A stretch of 64,000 nt of DNA. It comes from Ketobacter sp036337295. GTDB lineage: Bacteria > Pseudomonadota > Gammaproteobacteria > Pseudomonadales > Ketobacteraceae. A program made the translations under genes and the position numbers. Under the pieces are notes generated by a model. That model searched no databases, was not told the DNA's origin, and saw only the letters and a list, made by a program, of their open reading frames with translations. Each line of letters begins with the position of its first letter. The stretch's first letter is position 1. The stretch is from positions 62,001 through 126,000 of the forward strand of contig JAYZEN010000012.1 in the NCBI GenBank assembly GCA_036337295.1, given 5' to 3'. This document shows positions 46,300 through 54,846 of the stretch, piece after piece.

Positions 46300-46845
46300 C
46301 TATTTCAAAGCAGAATTCAATGTCACTCGGCTAACCCCAAAATGATTGGCGACTTCTGCTTTCGTCATCATAGGGTCTGTCAGCATGGCTCTGGCTTTTC
46401 TGATCTGGTCAGTGGACATCTTTTTCGGTCTGCCTCCCTTTCTGCCTCTGGCTCGTGCAGCGGCCAATCCTGCCTTGGTTCTTTCCTGAATTAACGATCG
46501 TTCAAACTCGGATAGTGCTGCAAATACATGAAAGATCAGTTTTCCTGAAGGGCTGGTGGTATCAATTGATTCATTGAGTGATTGAAATCCTACTCCTTTA
46601 CTCTCTAGCTCAGAAACTATTTCAATGAGATCTTTTAGGCTTCGACCCAGTCGATCGAGTCGCCAGACAATTAGCATGTCTCCTTCTCTTAATGCATCCA
46701 GGCACCGAATCAGTTCTGGTCGGTCTTTGGATTTTCCGGATTTGTTTTCCTGGTATATGCGATCACACTCTGCTTTGCTGAGTGCGTCGATTTGCAGTGT
46801 GGTGTCTTGGTCCGACGTCGAAACTCTTGCTTAGCCAATAATCAT
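46300..46845 (-). pseudogene. Serine resolvase/invertase with early stop codon
   Basis: 181 codons, the usual Tn3-resolvase length. Downstream of the stop the protein is complete: active-site region ARVST, LIVWRLDRLGRSL, FERSLIQERTKAGLAAARARGRKGG, and a C-terminal Hin-like helix-turn-helix (TKAEVANHFGVSRVTL). Codon 5, which should be Tyr in the conserved MxIGYARVS start, is TAA (46831-46833). A single base change from TAT or TAC explains it. Restart at the internal ATG (46677) would lack the catalytic Ser, so the gene is probably dead unless read through. Sequencing error is the other explanation. Confidence 0.82.
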
Positions 46846-47154
46846 GTTGCCCCCGTAAGAAATCACCGTTTTGTTTACATAGAATTCTATACGGGTTTTT
46901 GAATATGCAAGCGCCAAAGTTTGCTGTGGTTTTCCTGAATAGATGGTGCGTTAAGAAAACGTTGGTTTTATTTTCGATAAGTTTTGCTTCATTTTTTTCA
47001 TTTAGTCCCTTTTTGGTTCTTTCTGTAGACCATCGATTTACACGGATTGGGTTAAGGTGTGCCTATCGATTGGTTGCTCAATCACATAAAGCAACCAATC
47101 GATTAATTCACCATTTACGCTTTTATGTTTGCGCAAAGTTCTGTAGGGGTTTAT
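46846..47154. other. Intergenic region before excisionase-like gene
   Basis: About 310 bp, A+T-rich. A possible frame on the plus strand (46899-47177) has no family likeness and overlaps the next gene, so it is not called. The region holds the long inverted repeat at 47065-47103 and presumably promoters for both flanking genes. Confidence 0.4.
47065..47103. repeat. Perfect 14-bp inverted repeat
   Basis: ATCGATTGGTTGCT (47065-47078) is exactly complementary in reverse to AGCAACCAATCGAT (47090-47103), with an 11-base spacer. There is no T run. It lies 52 bp before the excisionase-like gene and could be an operator or a recombination-related site. Confidence 0.7.
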
Positions 47155-47412
47155 ATGTCGGAACGATTCTTAACTAAAGAGGATTTGATTGAAGTGACGG
47201 GGTATTCGCAGCACTCAAAACAGAGAAGGTTTCTGAAGGAGCATGGTCTGCGATATCTTGGAAAAAAAGGTATGCCAAAAATCACATGGAAGGCTATCGA
47301 ACATTATTTCAATTCAGACTCCAAGACCGTTTCGTCAGACTCGAAGCAAAGCTCAAATGTAAAGCTGAATATCCATGCTTTTAAGAGGAAAAAACAATGC
47401 AGTCAGGATTGA
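47155..47412 (+). CDS. DUF4224 excisionase-like protein
   Basis: 85 residues from ATG 47155. The N-terminal half (FLTKEDLIEVTGYSQHSKQRRF, then a wing with GMPKITWKAIEHYF) is the DUF4224 winged-helix pattern found next to phage and island integrases, and probably a DNA-binding directionality factor. The gene overlaps the integrase by 16 bases, so the two are made together. The basic C-terminus may contact DNA. A role in excision is inferred from position. Confidence 0.75.
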   Translation: MSERFLTKEDLIEVTGYSQHSKQRRFLKEHGLRYLGKKGMPKITWKAIEHYFNSDSKTVSSDSKQSSNVKLNIHAFKRKKQCSQD

Positions 47413-48452
47413 GTGGCTTGCCACGCTACGTTCGCTTCAAAAGTGGTCGGTACTATTTCGAGCCGAAGGGGAATTTGAAAAAGTTGGTTGATGGAAAATC
47501 ATCAGTTCCTCTCGGGGCCGATTTCAATGAAATGCTTCAACAGTATTCTGAGATTATGGGGCTGGATCCATTGGAGGCCCGCTTAGGTAATATTACGATG
47601 ACCGAGCTTGCACGTTGGCACCTGGATGAAATTGAGAAGCGATGTACCAAAGACCATGCAACGCGTCAAAAGCACAAGGCTAAGCTTGTCGAGAAATTTT
47701 TTGGCGACTCCCTCGTACGGGATATTCGAAGAATGCATATAGAGGAATATAAAAGGCATCGTTTGGAGGATTCAGCCAGAGTCTTTAATAACGACTTCGC
47801 TTTTATTCAAGGGGCGTTCAAACTAGCAATGCGCTGGGAAATCATCGATCGCAATCCTTGCGAGGGCGTGGAGAAGCTGAAAAAGATAAAGCGTGTGGTA
47901 CCGCTTGCAGACGATGAGTTGTTGGAAATGTTTAATTTTATGGCAGCTCGGAGACCATTGGTATGCATGTATATGTATGTGAAATTACTATGTGGACGCA
48001 GGGCTGGTGAGTTGGTGAATCTCACGGAAGACTGCATTACCGAGAGAGGGGTCGTGTTTACTCTGTCGAAAAAGAAAGGAAAGCCAAAAGCGTTGGTGTG
48101 TTGGACGCCTAAGTTCCGTGAGGCTTTTGAGAGTATGTTGCAGTTGTTGGAGCAGGAAGGATTCTACAAGCCTAGCAAATCAGACAGTTCCAGAGTGAAG
48201 AGAAAGGTTAGGTTGTTTGGAAAGTTGACAGTAGGCGCTATGGGTAAACGCTTTGAGCGGTTGCGGACGGAGGCCATAGAAAAGGGCGTAATCGAAACCT
48301 CTTTTCATGGCCACGACCTCCGTTCCATCGGTGCGCGCAAATTAACACTTGAAGATGCTAAAGATTTTCTGCGACACTCCAACATTGAAACAACAAGATT
48401 TTATTACCATGAAGAGGAGAATTATCTCCCAGAGATAAAGCCTCTCTTATGA
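47397..48452 (+). CDS. int: Tyrosine recombinase (island integrase)
   Basis: 351 residues. N-terminal SAM-like core-binding domain (~60-160) and C-terminal catalytic domain with the family residues: Arg in GRRAGELV (~203), Lys in the KKKGKPKAL hairpin, HxxR in HGHDLRSIGA, His in LRHSNIETT, and the Tyr nucleophile in TRFYYHE near the C-terminus. The gene ends 91 bp from the 3' end of tRNA-Arg, the standard place for a tRNA-targeting integrase. It should recombine the 27-bp core. Nothing is missing from the catalytic set, so the island may still be mobile. Confidence 0.92.
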   Translation: MQSGLSGLPRYVRFKSGRYYFEPKGNLKKLVDGKSSVPLGADFNEMLQQYSEIMGLDPLEARLGNITMTELARWHLDEIEKRCTKDHATRQKHKAKLVEKFFGDSLVRDIRRMHIEEYKRHRLEDSARVFNNDFAFIQGAFKLAMRWEIIDRNPCEGVEKLKKIKRVVPLADDELLEMFNFMAARRPLVCMYMYVKLLCGRRAGELVNLTEDCITERGVVFTLSKKKGKPKALVCWTPKFREAFESMLQLLEQEGFYKPSKSDSSRVKRKVRLFGKLTVGAMGKRFERLRTEAIEKGVIETSFHGHDLRSIGARKLTLEDAKDFLRHSNIETTRFYYHEEENYLPEIKPLL

Positions 48453-48539
48453 GGCTTTTCCGAAACGACGGCTTTTCTCGGAAAAAAGAACCATTGGAAA
48501 ATTTTTAAGTGTCTGATTTTCAATGGTTTTACTGATCTA

Positions 48540-48566
48540 AAAATGGCGCGCCCGGAGAGATTCGAA
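48540..48566. repeat. Right attachment site (27 bp, in tRNA-Arg)
   Basis: Identical to 19973-19999. It covers the last 23 bases of the tRNA-Arg gene plus four flanking A bases. The element restores the tRNA 3' end on this side, so the tRNA remains intact. Confidence 0.88.
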
Positions 48567-48620
48567 CTCCCGACCAAGTGGTTCGAAGCCACCTACTCTA
48601 TCCAGCTGAGCTACGGGCGC
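48544..48620 (-). tRNA. tRNA-Arg (anticodon TCG)
   Basis: 77 bases including encoded CCA. Acceptor GCGCCCG/CGGGCGC, D-stem GCTC/GAGT, anticodon stem GGTGG/CCACT with loop CTTCGAA (anticodon TCG), and T-arm GGGAG-TTCGAAT-CTCTC all pair. The discriminator base is G. It is the integration target of the island on its 3' side. Confidence 0.93.
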
Positions 48621-48851
48621 GTATCGACATCAGTAACTGATGAAAGAACCGGCTTTAGACGCTAATCCCCTGATTTTGTTCAGAAAATTGATCTTTCGGC
48701 CTAGTCAAGACCGCCATTATACAGGGCAATTCCCCCGAAACTCAATGCACCCTGGCAAAATTCGTCAGCGGGCGGCGTATTCGTGTTTTCAGTGGATTAT
48801 CAATTCAGTATGCTGATGAGCATTCATCCGCTGAAAGAAAGGAAAAAGACC

Positions 48852-49382
48852 ATGGTCAGACTGATATGGGTTGGGATTGCGGTGGCGGTCACGCTGTTGA
48901 CTGGTTGTGCACAAAAATTGGCCAACTATGACTATGATCCGAAGTTCAATTTTACCGGTTACCAGCGCTACGCTCTGCAGCAGAGCGACAAGCAGACCTA
49001 TCAATCCCTGGACAGCAGCCGGATCGAGGCGGCCATCAAACAACAGTTGAGCGGCCGCTATCAGCTGGTGGAGCCAGCCCAGGCGGACTTTGTGATGCAC
49101 TATTACCTGCAGGCGGAGCGCAAGGTGGAGCAGTCCGGGGTCAGTTTTGGGTTCGGAGTTGGGGTGGCCAGCAATGTGGGGGTGGGTGTGAGCACCAGCC
49201 CGCCGGCCAAGCAGAAAACCGAGGGCCAGTTGGTACTGGAAGCGGTGGATAGTGCCAGTCAGCAAATGGTGTGGGTGGCCAAGGGCACCCGCAACCTGAA
49301 GGACAGCATGAACCCAACTCAGCGGGATTATCTGGTGAATGACGTGGTGCAGGAGATGCTGGCCAATTTTCCGCCCAAGTAA
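48852..49382 (+). CDS. DUF4136 lipoprotein
   Basis: 176 residues. Lipoprotein signal ending LLTGC, then the DUF4136 domain (YDYDPKFNFTGYQRYA; DFVMHYYLQAERK; FGFGVGVAS; YLVNDVVQEMLANFPPK). Such proteins sit on the periplasmic face of the outer membrane in many proteobacteria, role unknown. Start ATG 48852 with AAGGA upstream; the frame is open 69 bases earlier without a signal peptide. First chromosomal gene right of the tRNA. Confidence 0.85.
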   Translation: MVRLIWVGIAVAVTLLTGCAQKLANYDYDPKFNFTGYQRYALQQSDKQTYQSLDSSRIEAAIKQQLSGRYQLVEPAQADFVMHYYLQAERKVEQSGVSFGFGVGVASNVGVGVSTSPPAKQKTEGQLVLEAVDSASQQMVWVAKGTRNLKDSMNPTQRDYLVNDVVQEMLANFPPK

Positions 49383-49530
49383 GGTGCACGCGCCGATTCC
49401 TGGACAATGCCCTTACAATGATTCCGTTTTAGGGGTAACTAACGGTATACTTGCGGCCTTCCATGATTTGTAACCGTTTCGTGCGGGGCCTGAAACGTCG
49501 CGAAGCATTCTGTAGAGAGGACACGATAAG

Positions 49531-50010
49531 ATGGGCAAAATGAAGCAAGCCATTGTTTCTTTGGCAGTATTTTTGAGTTTGGGGATGTCTGGCCAGGTCA
49601 TGGCCTCGAAGCTGGTGGACCAATCCGGCAGCGATGAGCCCATTGGAACCCGTTCCATCTTAAGCCCTTCCAAGATTGATGCCCGCACCCAGCCTGCCGC
49701 CAAAGTTTGCCTGCAGGGTGAAGACTGCGGCTCCGCGGCCGTTGTGGCCGATGCCGGCGGTGAAGCTGAGAAAACCCCGGAAGACATGTACAACACTACC
49801 TGCGCTGCCTGTCATGGTACGGGTGCTGCGGGTGCTCCCAAGACCGGAGACGCTGCAGCCTGGACTGCGCGAATCGCCCAGGGTAACGAGGCTCTGTACA
49901 ACCATGCGATCAATGGTCTCAACATGATGCCGCCCCGCGGTACCTGTGCGGCCTGCTCCGACGATGACATCAAGGCCATCGTGGATTACATGGTGACCAA
50001 ATCCCAATAA
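49531..50010 (+). CDS. Cytochrome c5
   Basis: 159 residues. Signal peptide ending near AxA (VMASKL), then a ~60-residue linker and a class I cytochrome c domain of the c5 type: haem-binding CAACH, Met ligand in MMPPRG, and the c5-specific second Cys pair CAAC in GTCAACSDDD. Periplasmic electron carrier, possibly membrane-attached. A strong terminator follows. Single gene, no operon partners. Confidence 0.92.
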   Translation: MGKMKQAIVSLAVFLSLGMSGQVMASKLVDQSGSDEPIGTRSILSPSKIDARTQPAAKVCLQGEDCGSAAVVADAGGEAEKTPEDMYNTTCAACHGTGAAGAPKTGDAAAWTARIAQGNEALYNHAINGLNMMPPRGTCAACSDDDIKAIVDYMVTKSQ

Positions 50011-50028
50011 GGGGCGAGCCCCACGGAA

Positions 50029-50062
50029 AGCCCTGCCGAGTGCCTCGGCGGGGCTTTTTTTT
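50029..50062 (+). terminator. Rho-independent terminator after cytochrome c5
   Basis: AGCCCTGCCGAG (50029-50040) pairs with CTCGGCGGGGCT (50044-50055) with one mismatch over a TGC loop, followed by eight T. Confidence 0.9.
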
Positions 50063-50141
50063 GTCCTGTAAAAAAGCAGAAATTTGTTAGTAAAGCCGCT
50101 ATATTTGAAGAGATATTACCCTAAAATCAATTAGCTACAGG

Positions 50142-52385
50142 ATGCTCTATTTGTATCGTCTGGACGGACGGGTCTTATTGCCCACCCGAATTGGCCTGTT
50201 GTCACTGTTTCTGGTCGTACCGCTGCTGCTGCTGTTGATTCAATTGATTTACGGCGGGGAGGAGCGCATTGCTGCCATCGACCGCAAGTTGAATGGGGTT
50301 AATGATATCCGGGTGTTGCAGGGGATGGTGGACCTGGCGGAGCGGCTGCGGGACCTGAGCGTCATCGTGGTGTATGACCGCTCGGAGGAGCTGGAGTCGG
50401 AATACGAGCGTCAGCGCCTGGAATTGCTCAATTCGGTGATGCTGCTGGAAAAGGACGTGGTGTTCAGCCAGGACAACCCCATCATGGAGCTGACCTATCC
50501 CCGTATTATCAAACAGATTCGCCGGGTGCGCCCGGTTCTGGGGGCGGAGCTGTACACCCCGGATGTGGCTTTTCGTGAACACCAGCCCCTGGTGGAGACC
50601 CTGCAGCAGATCCAGTTCCGGCTGGCAGACCAGGGCGGGTTGTTCAGTGACCGCAATGACGCCTCCCTCAATCTCACCTATCTGGCCCTGGACGAGTTCA
50701 GTGACCTGACCACAGACCTGGGGCGGGCCCGCTCCTATGGCAGCCTGTACCTGCGCATTGGTCATGTGCCCTCCGACGGGGTGGACAGCCTGGAGCGGAT
50801 CTATGAGCGCCTGGTGCTGCAGCACGACCGCCTCAATATCCGGGTCAATCAATTGCTCAAGAACCACGCTGAACTGGCGGAGAAGCCGCCGTTCAATAGT
50901 GTGCCCTGGAACCTGTTGCAGGATGCCGCCCAGACCCTGGATGACAAGGTGATCCAGTCGGCGGACCTGGACACGCCCTGGCGCCAGTTTTACCAGAACG
51001 TCAGTGCCTACGTGGTGACCGCCTCCATTTATCGTGACCAGATCCTGTCCCGGCTGCAGGAGCAGTATCAGCTGGAGCGCAGGGAAGCGACCGCGCAACA
51101 GAAGTGGACCCTGGGCGGGATGGGGCTACTGGTGCTGGTGTACGCGTTCATCTATGTGATGGATTTGCGGGAGGCCTCGGCGCGGCAAAAAGAGCGCCAG
51201 GAGAAAGAGGCGGCAGAGGCAGCGGACCGGGCCAAGAGCCAGTTCCTGGCCACCATGAGCCATGAGATCCGCACTCCCATCAACGGGGTGCTGGGCATGG
51301 TGGAGCTGCTCTCGGACACGCCGCTGAACGAAGAGCAGAAGAATTACCTGATGGCGTTGCGCAGCTCCGGACAGACCCTGTTGGCGGTGATCAATGATGT
51401 GCTGGATTATTCCAAGATCGAAGCCGGCAAACTGCAGATCGACAATACGGTGTTTGATCTGCGCCAATCGGTGAACGAAGCCCTGACCCTGTTCAAGCCC
51501 CTGTTCCGGCAGAAAGGTCTTGAGCTCAATATCTCCTTTGAAAAGTCCGTGCCCACCCTGGTGAACTGCGATCCCCAGCGCCTGCGCCAGATACTGATGA
51601 ATCTGGTGGGCAACGGCCTCAAGTTTACTGAGCAGGGCTCGGTGAATGTGCGGCTGTCGGTAAAGAATACCGGCGAAAAATGTTTTCTCTATGGCGTGGT
51701 GCGGGACACCGGTATCGGCATGGACAGTCATCAGCAGACCGAGCTGTTCAAGCAGTTTTCCCAAGCCAACCGTTCCATCTCCCGGCGTTATGGTGGCACC
51801 GGCCTGGGTTTGGCCATTTGCCAACGCCTGTGTCGTCTGATGGGGGGTGAAATCGGCGTCAGCAGCAAGCAGGGCAGTGGCACCAGCTTCTGGTTTACGG
51901 TGGAACTGCAGAGTATTGATGAGGCGCGGCTATCCGGTTTTGAGGCGGCGGAGCCCTCTGCGCGGGATGAGCATTTCCGCAGTGAGCTGAAGGGACGTCG
52001 AATTTTGGTGGCAGAGGACAACAAGGTCAACCAGATGGTGATCCAGGGCATGCTGAAGAAAGCCGGGGTGTCGGTGGATGTGGTGGAAAACGGTCTGCAG
52101 GCTTATCAGAAGGTGGTGGAAGAGGGCCAGCGCTACGATTGTATTCTGATGGATTGGGAAATGCCGGAGTGGGATGGCATCACCGCCGCGCGCCGCATTC
52201 TGAGCTGGGAACGCCGCAAGGGGCGGCCGGAATCCCTGATAGTTGCACTCACCGCCCATGTCTTGTCAGACTACGAGGCTCAGGCCACCGAGGTGGGCAT
52301 GAAAGGGTTCCTGAAAAAGCCCATCGAGCGGGAAGCCCTGTTTGCAAACCTGATTGTGTTATTGAAAGAACAACAAGCACAGTAG
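50142..52385 (+). CDS. Hybrid sensor histidine kinase
   Basis: 747 residues. Membrane spans at ~18-38 and ~328-345 frame a ~290-residue periplasmic sensor of helical character. Then a short coiled coil, HisKA with SHEIRTP (His374), HATPase (N-box LMNLVGNGLKF, G-box GGTGLGLAICQ), and a C-terminal receiver (ILVAEDN, phospho-acceptor Asp671 in CILMDWEMPEW, switch Lys FLKKPIE). The periplasmic part resembles no domain I can name. No response regulator or phosphotransfer protein is adjacent, so signal output must go elsewhere. In the 46 bases after it, an 11-base unit AGCAACTCTGA occurs twice with a 14-base period. Confidence 0.88.
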   Translation: MLYLYRLDGRVLLPTRIGLLSLFLVVPLLLLLIQLIYGGEERIAAIDRKLNGVNDIRVLQGMVDLAERLRDLSVIVVYDRSEELESEYERQRLELLNSVMLLEKDVVFSQDNPIMELTYPRIIKQIRRVRPVLGAELYTPDVAFREHQPLVETLQQIQFRLADQGGLFSDRNDASLNLTYLALDEFSDLTTDLGRARSYGSLYLRIGHVPSDGVDSLERIYERLVLQHDRLNIRVNQLLKNHAELAEKPPFNSVPWNLLQDAAQTLDDKVIQSADLDTPWRQFYQNVSAYVVTASIYRDQILSRLQEQYQLERREATAQQKWTLGGMGLLVLVYAFIYVMDLREASARQKERQEKEAAEAADRAKSQFLATMSHEIRTPINGVLGMVELLSDTPLNEEQKNYLMALRSSGQTLLAVINDVLDYSKIEAGKLQIDNTVFDLRQSVNEALTLFKPLFRQKGLELNISFEKSVPTLVNCDPQRLRQILMNLVGNGLKFTEQGSVNVRLSVKNTGEKCFLYGVVRDTGIGMDSHQQTELFKQFSQANRSISRRYGGTGLGLAICQRLCRLMGGEIGVSSKQGSGTSFWFTVELQSIDEARLSGFEAAEPSARDEHFRSELKGRRILVAEDNKVNQMVIQGMLKKAGVSVDVVENGLQAYQKVVEEGQRYDCILMDWEMPEWDGITAARRILSWERRKGRPESLIVALTAHVLSDYEAQATEVGMKGFLKKPIEREALFANLIVLLKEQQAQ

Positions 52386-52431
52386 CAACTCTGATAAAGC
52401 AACTCTGAAAATAGCAATAAAGGTTACCTCT

Positions 52432-53748
52432 ATGATGCGGTTTTCTTGCAGCGCGATACTCTGCGCGCTGCTCAGCTGGCCGGTGCAGGCCGCTACCCTG
52501 GGTCAGGATCTGACGCCGGTGGGAGCGCAGCGGGCCGGCAACCAGGATGGCTCCATTCCCCCCTGGAATGCGGATGAGCTGAGTGAGCAGGAACACCTGC
52601 AATGGATGCAGCGCATCACGGCAGAGGCACCGCTCTATACCATTACCGCTGAGACCATGGAACCGTATCGGGAGTGGCTGGCACCGGGTCTGCAAGAACT
52701 GTTTGAACTGCATCCGGAGACGTTCAACATGCCGGTGTACGCCACCCATCGAACGGCACGCCAGCCGCAGTGGACTTACCCCAATATTGAGCGCAACCTT
52801 GCGGATGCCCGTATCAGCGACAGCGGCGACGAGTTACTCGTGGCCTGGCCGGGCACGCCGTTCCCGATCCCCAAGTCGCCCCATGAAATCATCTGGAATC
52901 ACCAGACCCGCTGGAAAGGGGTGTTCATCTCACTGCATTTGTTTGAAAACACGGTTTATCCCAATTCCCTGGTGGACTCCCTCGAAACCACCATCGAAAC
53001 CTATGCGGCCTATTACAATCCCCATCGGCAAAGCCCCCAGCTGAACAAGCGCAACCTGTTTTATTTTTCCCACATCCTGGGTCCGGCCCGGTTGGCCGGC
53101 GGTGGGTTGTTGATCCACGACACGCTGCAACCGATTCAGCGACCGCGCCAGTCATGGATCTACATCACCGGCGAGCGGCGGATGCGCCGGTCCCCGGCCC
53201 TGGGTTATGACTCCCCCCTGTTCAATTCCGAAGGCCTGCGGGTGGCGGATGAAATCGATATCTTCAACGGGCCCCTGGATCGCTACGAGTGGACCCTGTT
53301 GGGCAAACGGGAAATGCTGATTCCCTATAACAACCAGAAAATGCGCTACAACCGCTGTGATGACCCCCAGGCGTTGACGCCTTATCACCTCTCACCCCAT
53401 GCCATGCGTTTTGAGAAGCACCGGGTCTGGGTGGTGGAGGCCAGGCTCAAGGCCGATGCCCGTCACATTTACCCGCGGCGCACGTTTTATATTGATGAGG
53501 ACACCTGGAGCATCGTGCTGGTGGACATCTACGACAAGCACGACGAACTGTGGCGGTTCACCATGCGCTTCTCCGCCTATTATGAAGAGATGCCCGGCAT
53601 GTTCTCCTCCCTGGATGCCTATCATGACTTGAAGGAGGGTGCCTATTTTATGCAGTGCAGTGCCGGAGAGGGCACCCGGTTTTACAGCGAGCCGCCGCCG
53701 GACGGTTACTTCAGCCCGGCCAGCATTCGCAAACGCATGAAACGCTAG
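52432..53748 (+). CDS. DUF1329 outer-membrane lipid-transport-related protein
   Basis: 438 residues. Signal peptide (~1-20, cleavage after VQA) followed by the full DUF1329 domain: LTPVGAxRAGN and DGSIPPW at the start, FPIPKSPHEIIWNH in the middle, and a LolA-like beta-rich fold. In pseudomonads these proteins are found with RND-family exporters and are thought to handle lipids or hydrophobic compounds in the periplasm. Here no RND gene follows. Start ATG 52432 with AAAGG upstream. Length is typical. Confidence 0.85.
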   Translation: MMRFSCSAILCALLSWPVQAATLGQDLTPVGAQRAGNQDGSIPPWNADELSEQEHLQWMQRITAEAPLYTITAETMEPYREWLAPGLQELFELHPETFNMPVYATHRTARQPQWTYPNIERNLADARISDSGDELLVAWPGTPFPIPKSPHEIIWNHQTRWKGVFISLHLFENTVYPNSLVDSLETTIETYAAYYNPHRQSPQLNKRNLFYFSHILGPARLAGGGLLIHDTLQPIQRPRQSWIYITGERRMRRSPALGYDSPLFNSEGLRVADEIDIFNGPLDRYEWTLLGKREMLIPYNNQKMRYNRCDDPQALTPYHLSPHAMRFEKHRVWVVEARLKADARHIYPRRTFYIDEDTWSIVLVDIYDKHDELWRFTMRFSAYYEEMPGMFSSLDAYHDLKEGAYFMQCSAGEGTRFYSEPPPDGYFSPASIRKRMKR

Positions 53749-53772
53749 GGGCAGAGCTGTGCTTGATGCATG

Positions 53773-53791
53773 ATGGTGCGTGGTGCACCAT
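53773..53791. promoter_or_regulatory. Palindrome upstream of urease operon
   Basis: ATGGTGC (53773-53779) and GCACCAT (53785-53791) are inverse complements with a five-base spacer; the overlapping TGGTGCACCA (53781-53790) is a perfect palindrome. The half-sites GGTGC/GCACC are those of NtrC sites but in reversed order, so the identity is uncertain. It lies ~75 bp upstream of the sigma-54-like element. Confidence 0.35.
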
Positions 53792-53851
53792 ATGAAGGAT
53801 CTGGTTGGTGGATAATCAGAGGGGAACCAAGCCGGAGCGGCTGCAGCAGGG

Positions 53852-53867
53852 GGAATGGATTTTGCTT
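53852..53867 (+). promoter_or_regulatory. Sigma-54-like promoter of urease operon
   Basis: GG (53852-53853), ten bases, then GC (53864-53865) in GGAATGGATTTTGCTT. The -12 part TTGCT is a full match; the -24 part is weak (AATG for CACG). Transcription would start near 53877, about 90 bp before ureD. Confidence 0.4.
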
Positions 53868-53968
53868 TTCAAAGCCCACTCCTATATATAAAGCAACACA
53901 ATACAGAACGTTATCTTGAACGTTAATCCCGTGACAGAAGCACAATCCAGTCAGCAGAGGCCTATTGC

Positions 53969-54823
53969 ATGAATGCCATTGCGACCCCGGTTCAGGCCGG
54001 GTGGTCAGCATCCCTTTCCCTGGAATTTGAGCGGCGGGGGGCCCGTACCGCCCTGGTCCGCAACCGCCACGATGGGCCCCTGCGGGTGCAGCGCCCCTTT
54101 TATCCCGAAACCCAGGGCCAGGCCCACGTCTATATCCTGCATCCGCCGGGCGGCATTGTCGCCGGCGACAGCCTCACTATTGATACCGCTGTTGGCACCG
54201 CCGCCCACGCTTTGGTGACGACCCCTTCCGCCGGAAGGGTCTACTGTTCCAACCGCCAGCGCCTGCTGCAAACCCAGCAGGTGGCGATGACCGTTGCCAG
54301 TGGTGGGTTTGGGGAGTGGCTGCCCCAGGAGAACATCGTCTTTAATGATGCCCGGGCCATCAATCGCACCCGCATCCATTTGCAAGCGGATGCCCGCTTT
54401 ATCGGCTGGGAGATTACCTGCCTGGGCCGGCCCGCTTCTGCTGAGCTGTTTGTGGCCGGTTCGCTACAGCAGCATTTTGAAGTGACGCTGGAAAACAGCC
54501 CCATCCTGTTGGAGAAGAGCCGATTTGACGGTGGTGGAGCCCTGCTGGCAGAGCGCTGGGGCTTGAACGGCCGGCCGGCCCTGGCCACCATGGTGTGTAC
54601 CTTGCAGGACCAGGCCGCCGAGCAGGCGCTGCGGGATCTGTGTGAGCAGCACCGTAACGATAAATTGGAGATCGAGGTGACGCAGCTGCCCCAGCTGCTG
54701 ATTCTGCGGGCCCAGGCCGGGCAGGCGGAGCCGATCAAGAAAGCGTTTTTTGCGGCCTGGCACCTGCTGCGTCGCACAATGTTACAGGCCGAGGCAGTGG
54801 CGCCTCGTATCTGGTTTACCTGA
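53969..54823 (+). CDS. ureD: Urease accessory protein UreD
   Basis: 284 residues. UreD/UreH family: RVQRPFYPE near the start, YILHPPGGIVAGD, TTPSAGRVYCS and LPQENIVF are hallmark motifs. It forms the UreD-UreF-UreG complex that loads nickel and CO2 into apo-urease. First gene of the operon; ureA follows after 23 bp. Length is normal. Confidence 0.96.
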   Translation: MNAIATPVQAGWSASLSLEFERRGARTALVRNRHDGPLRVQRPFYPETQGQAHVYILHPPGGIVAGDSLTIDTAVGTAAHALVTTPSAGRVYCSNRQRLLQTQQVAMTVASGGFGEWLPQENIVFNDARAINRTRIHLQADARFIGWEITCLGRPASAELFVAGSLQQHFEVTLENSPILLEKSRFDGGGALLAERWGLNGRPALATMVCTLQDQAAEQALRDLCEQHRNDKLEIEVTQLPQLLILRAQAGQAEPIKKAFFAAWHLLRRTMLQAEAVAPRIWFT

Positions 54824-54846
54824 TCGAACTGACACGGGAATAGAAC

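Larger units (their letters stand above)
19973..48566. mobile_element. Integrative genomic island in tRNA-Arg(UCG)
   Basis: Bounded by identical 27-bp direct repeats (19973-19999 and 48540-48566) that copy the 3' end of tRNA-Arg plus four flanking bases. A tyrosine recombinase and an excisionase-like gene lie directly 3' of the intact tRNA, the usual attachment-end arrangement. Inside are ParA-type partition genes, an effector/immunity module, a putative restriction/defence cluster and a broken resolvase, and many genes lack relatives in the flanks. Several parts (21.5-26.4 kb and 45-48.5 kb) are visibly richer in A+T than the chromosome. No conjugation, replication or phage structural genes were seen, so it is probably mobilised by others or by transduction. 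Confidence 0.88.

Noticed and set aside
46899..47177. 92-codon frame before the DUF4224 gene
   Set aside because: It runs through the inverted repeat and overlaps the real gene; no ribosome site or homology recognised.
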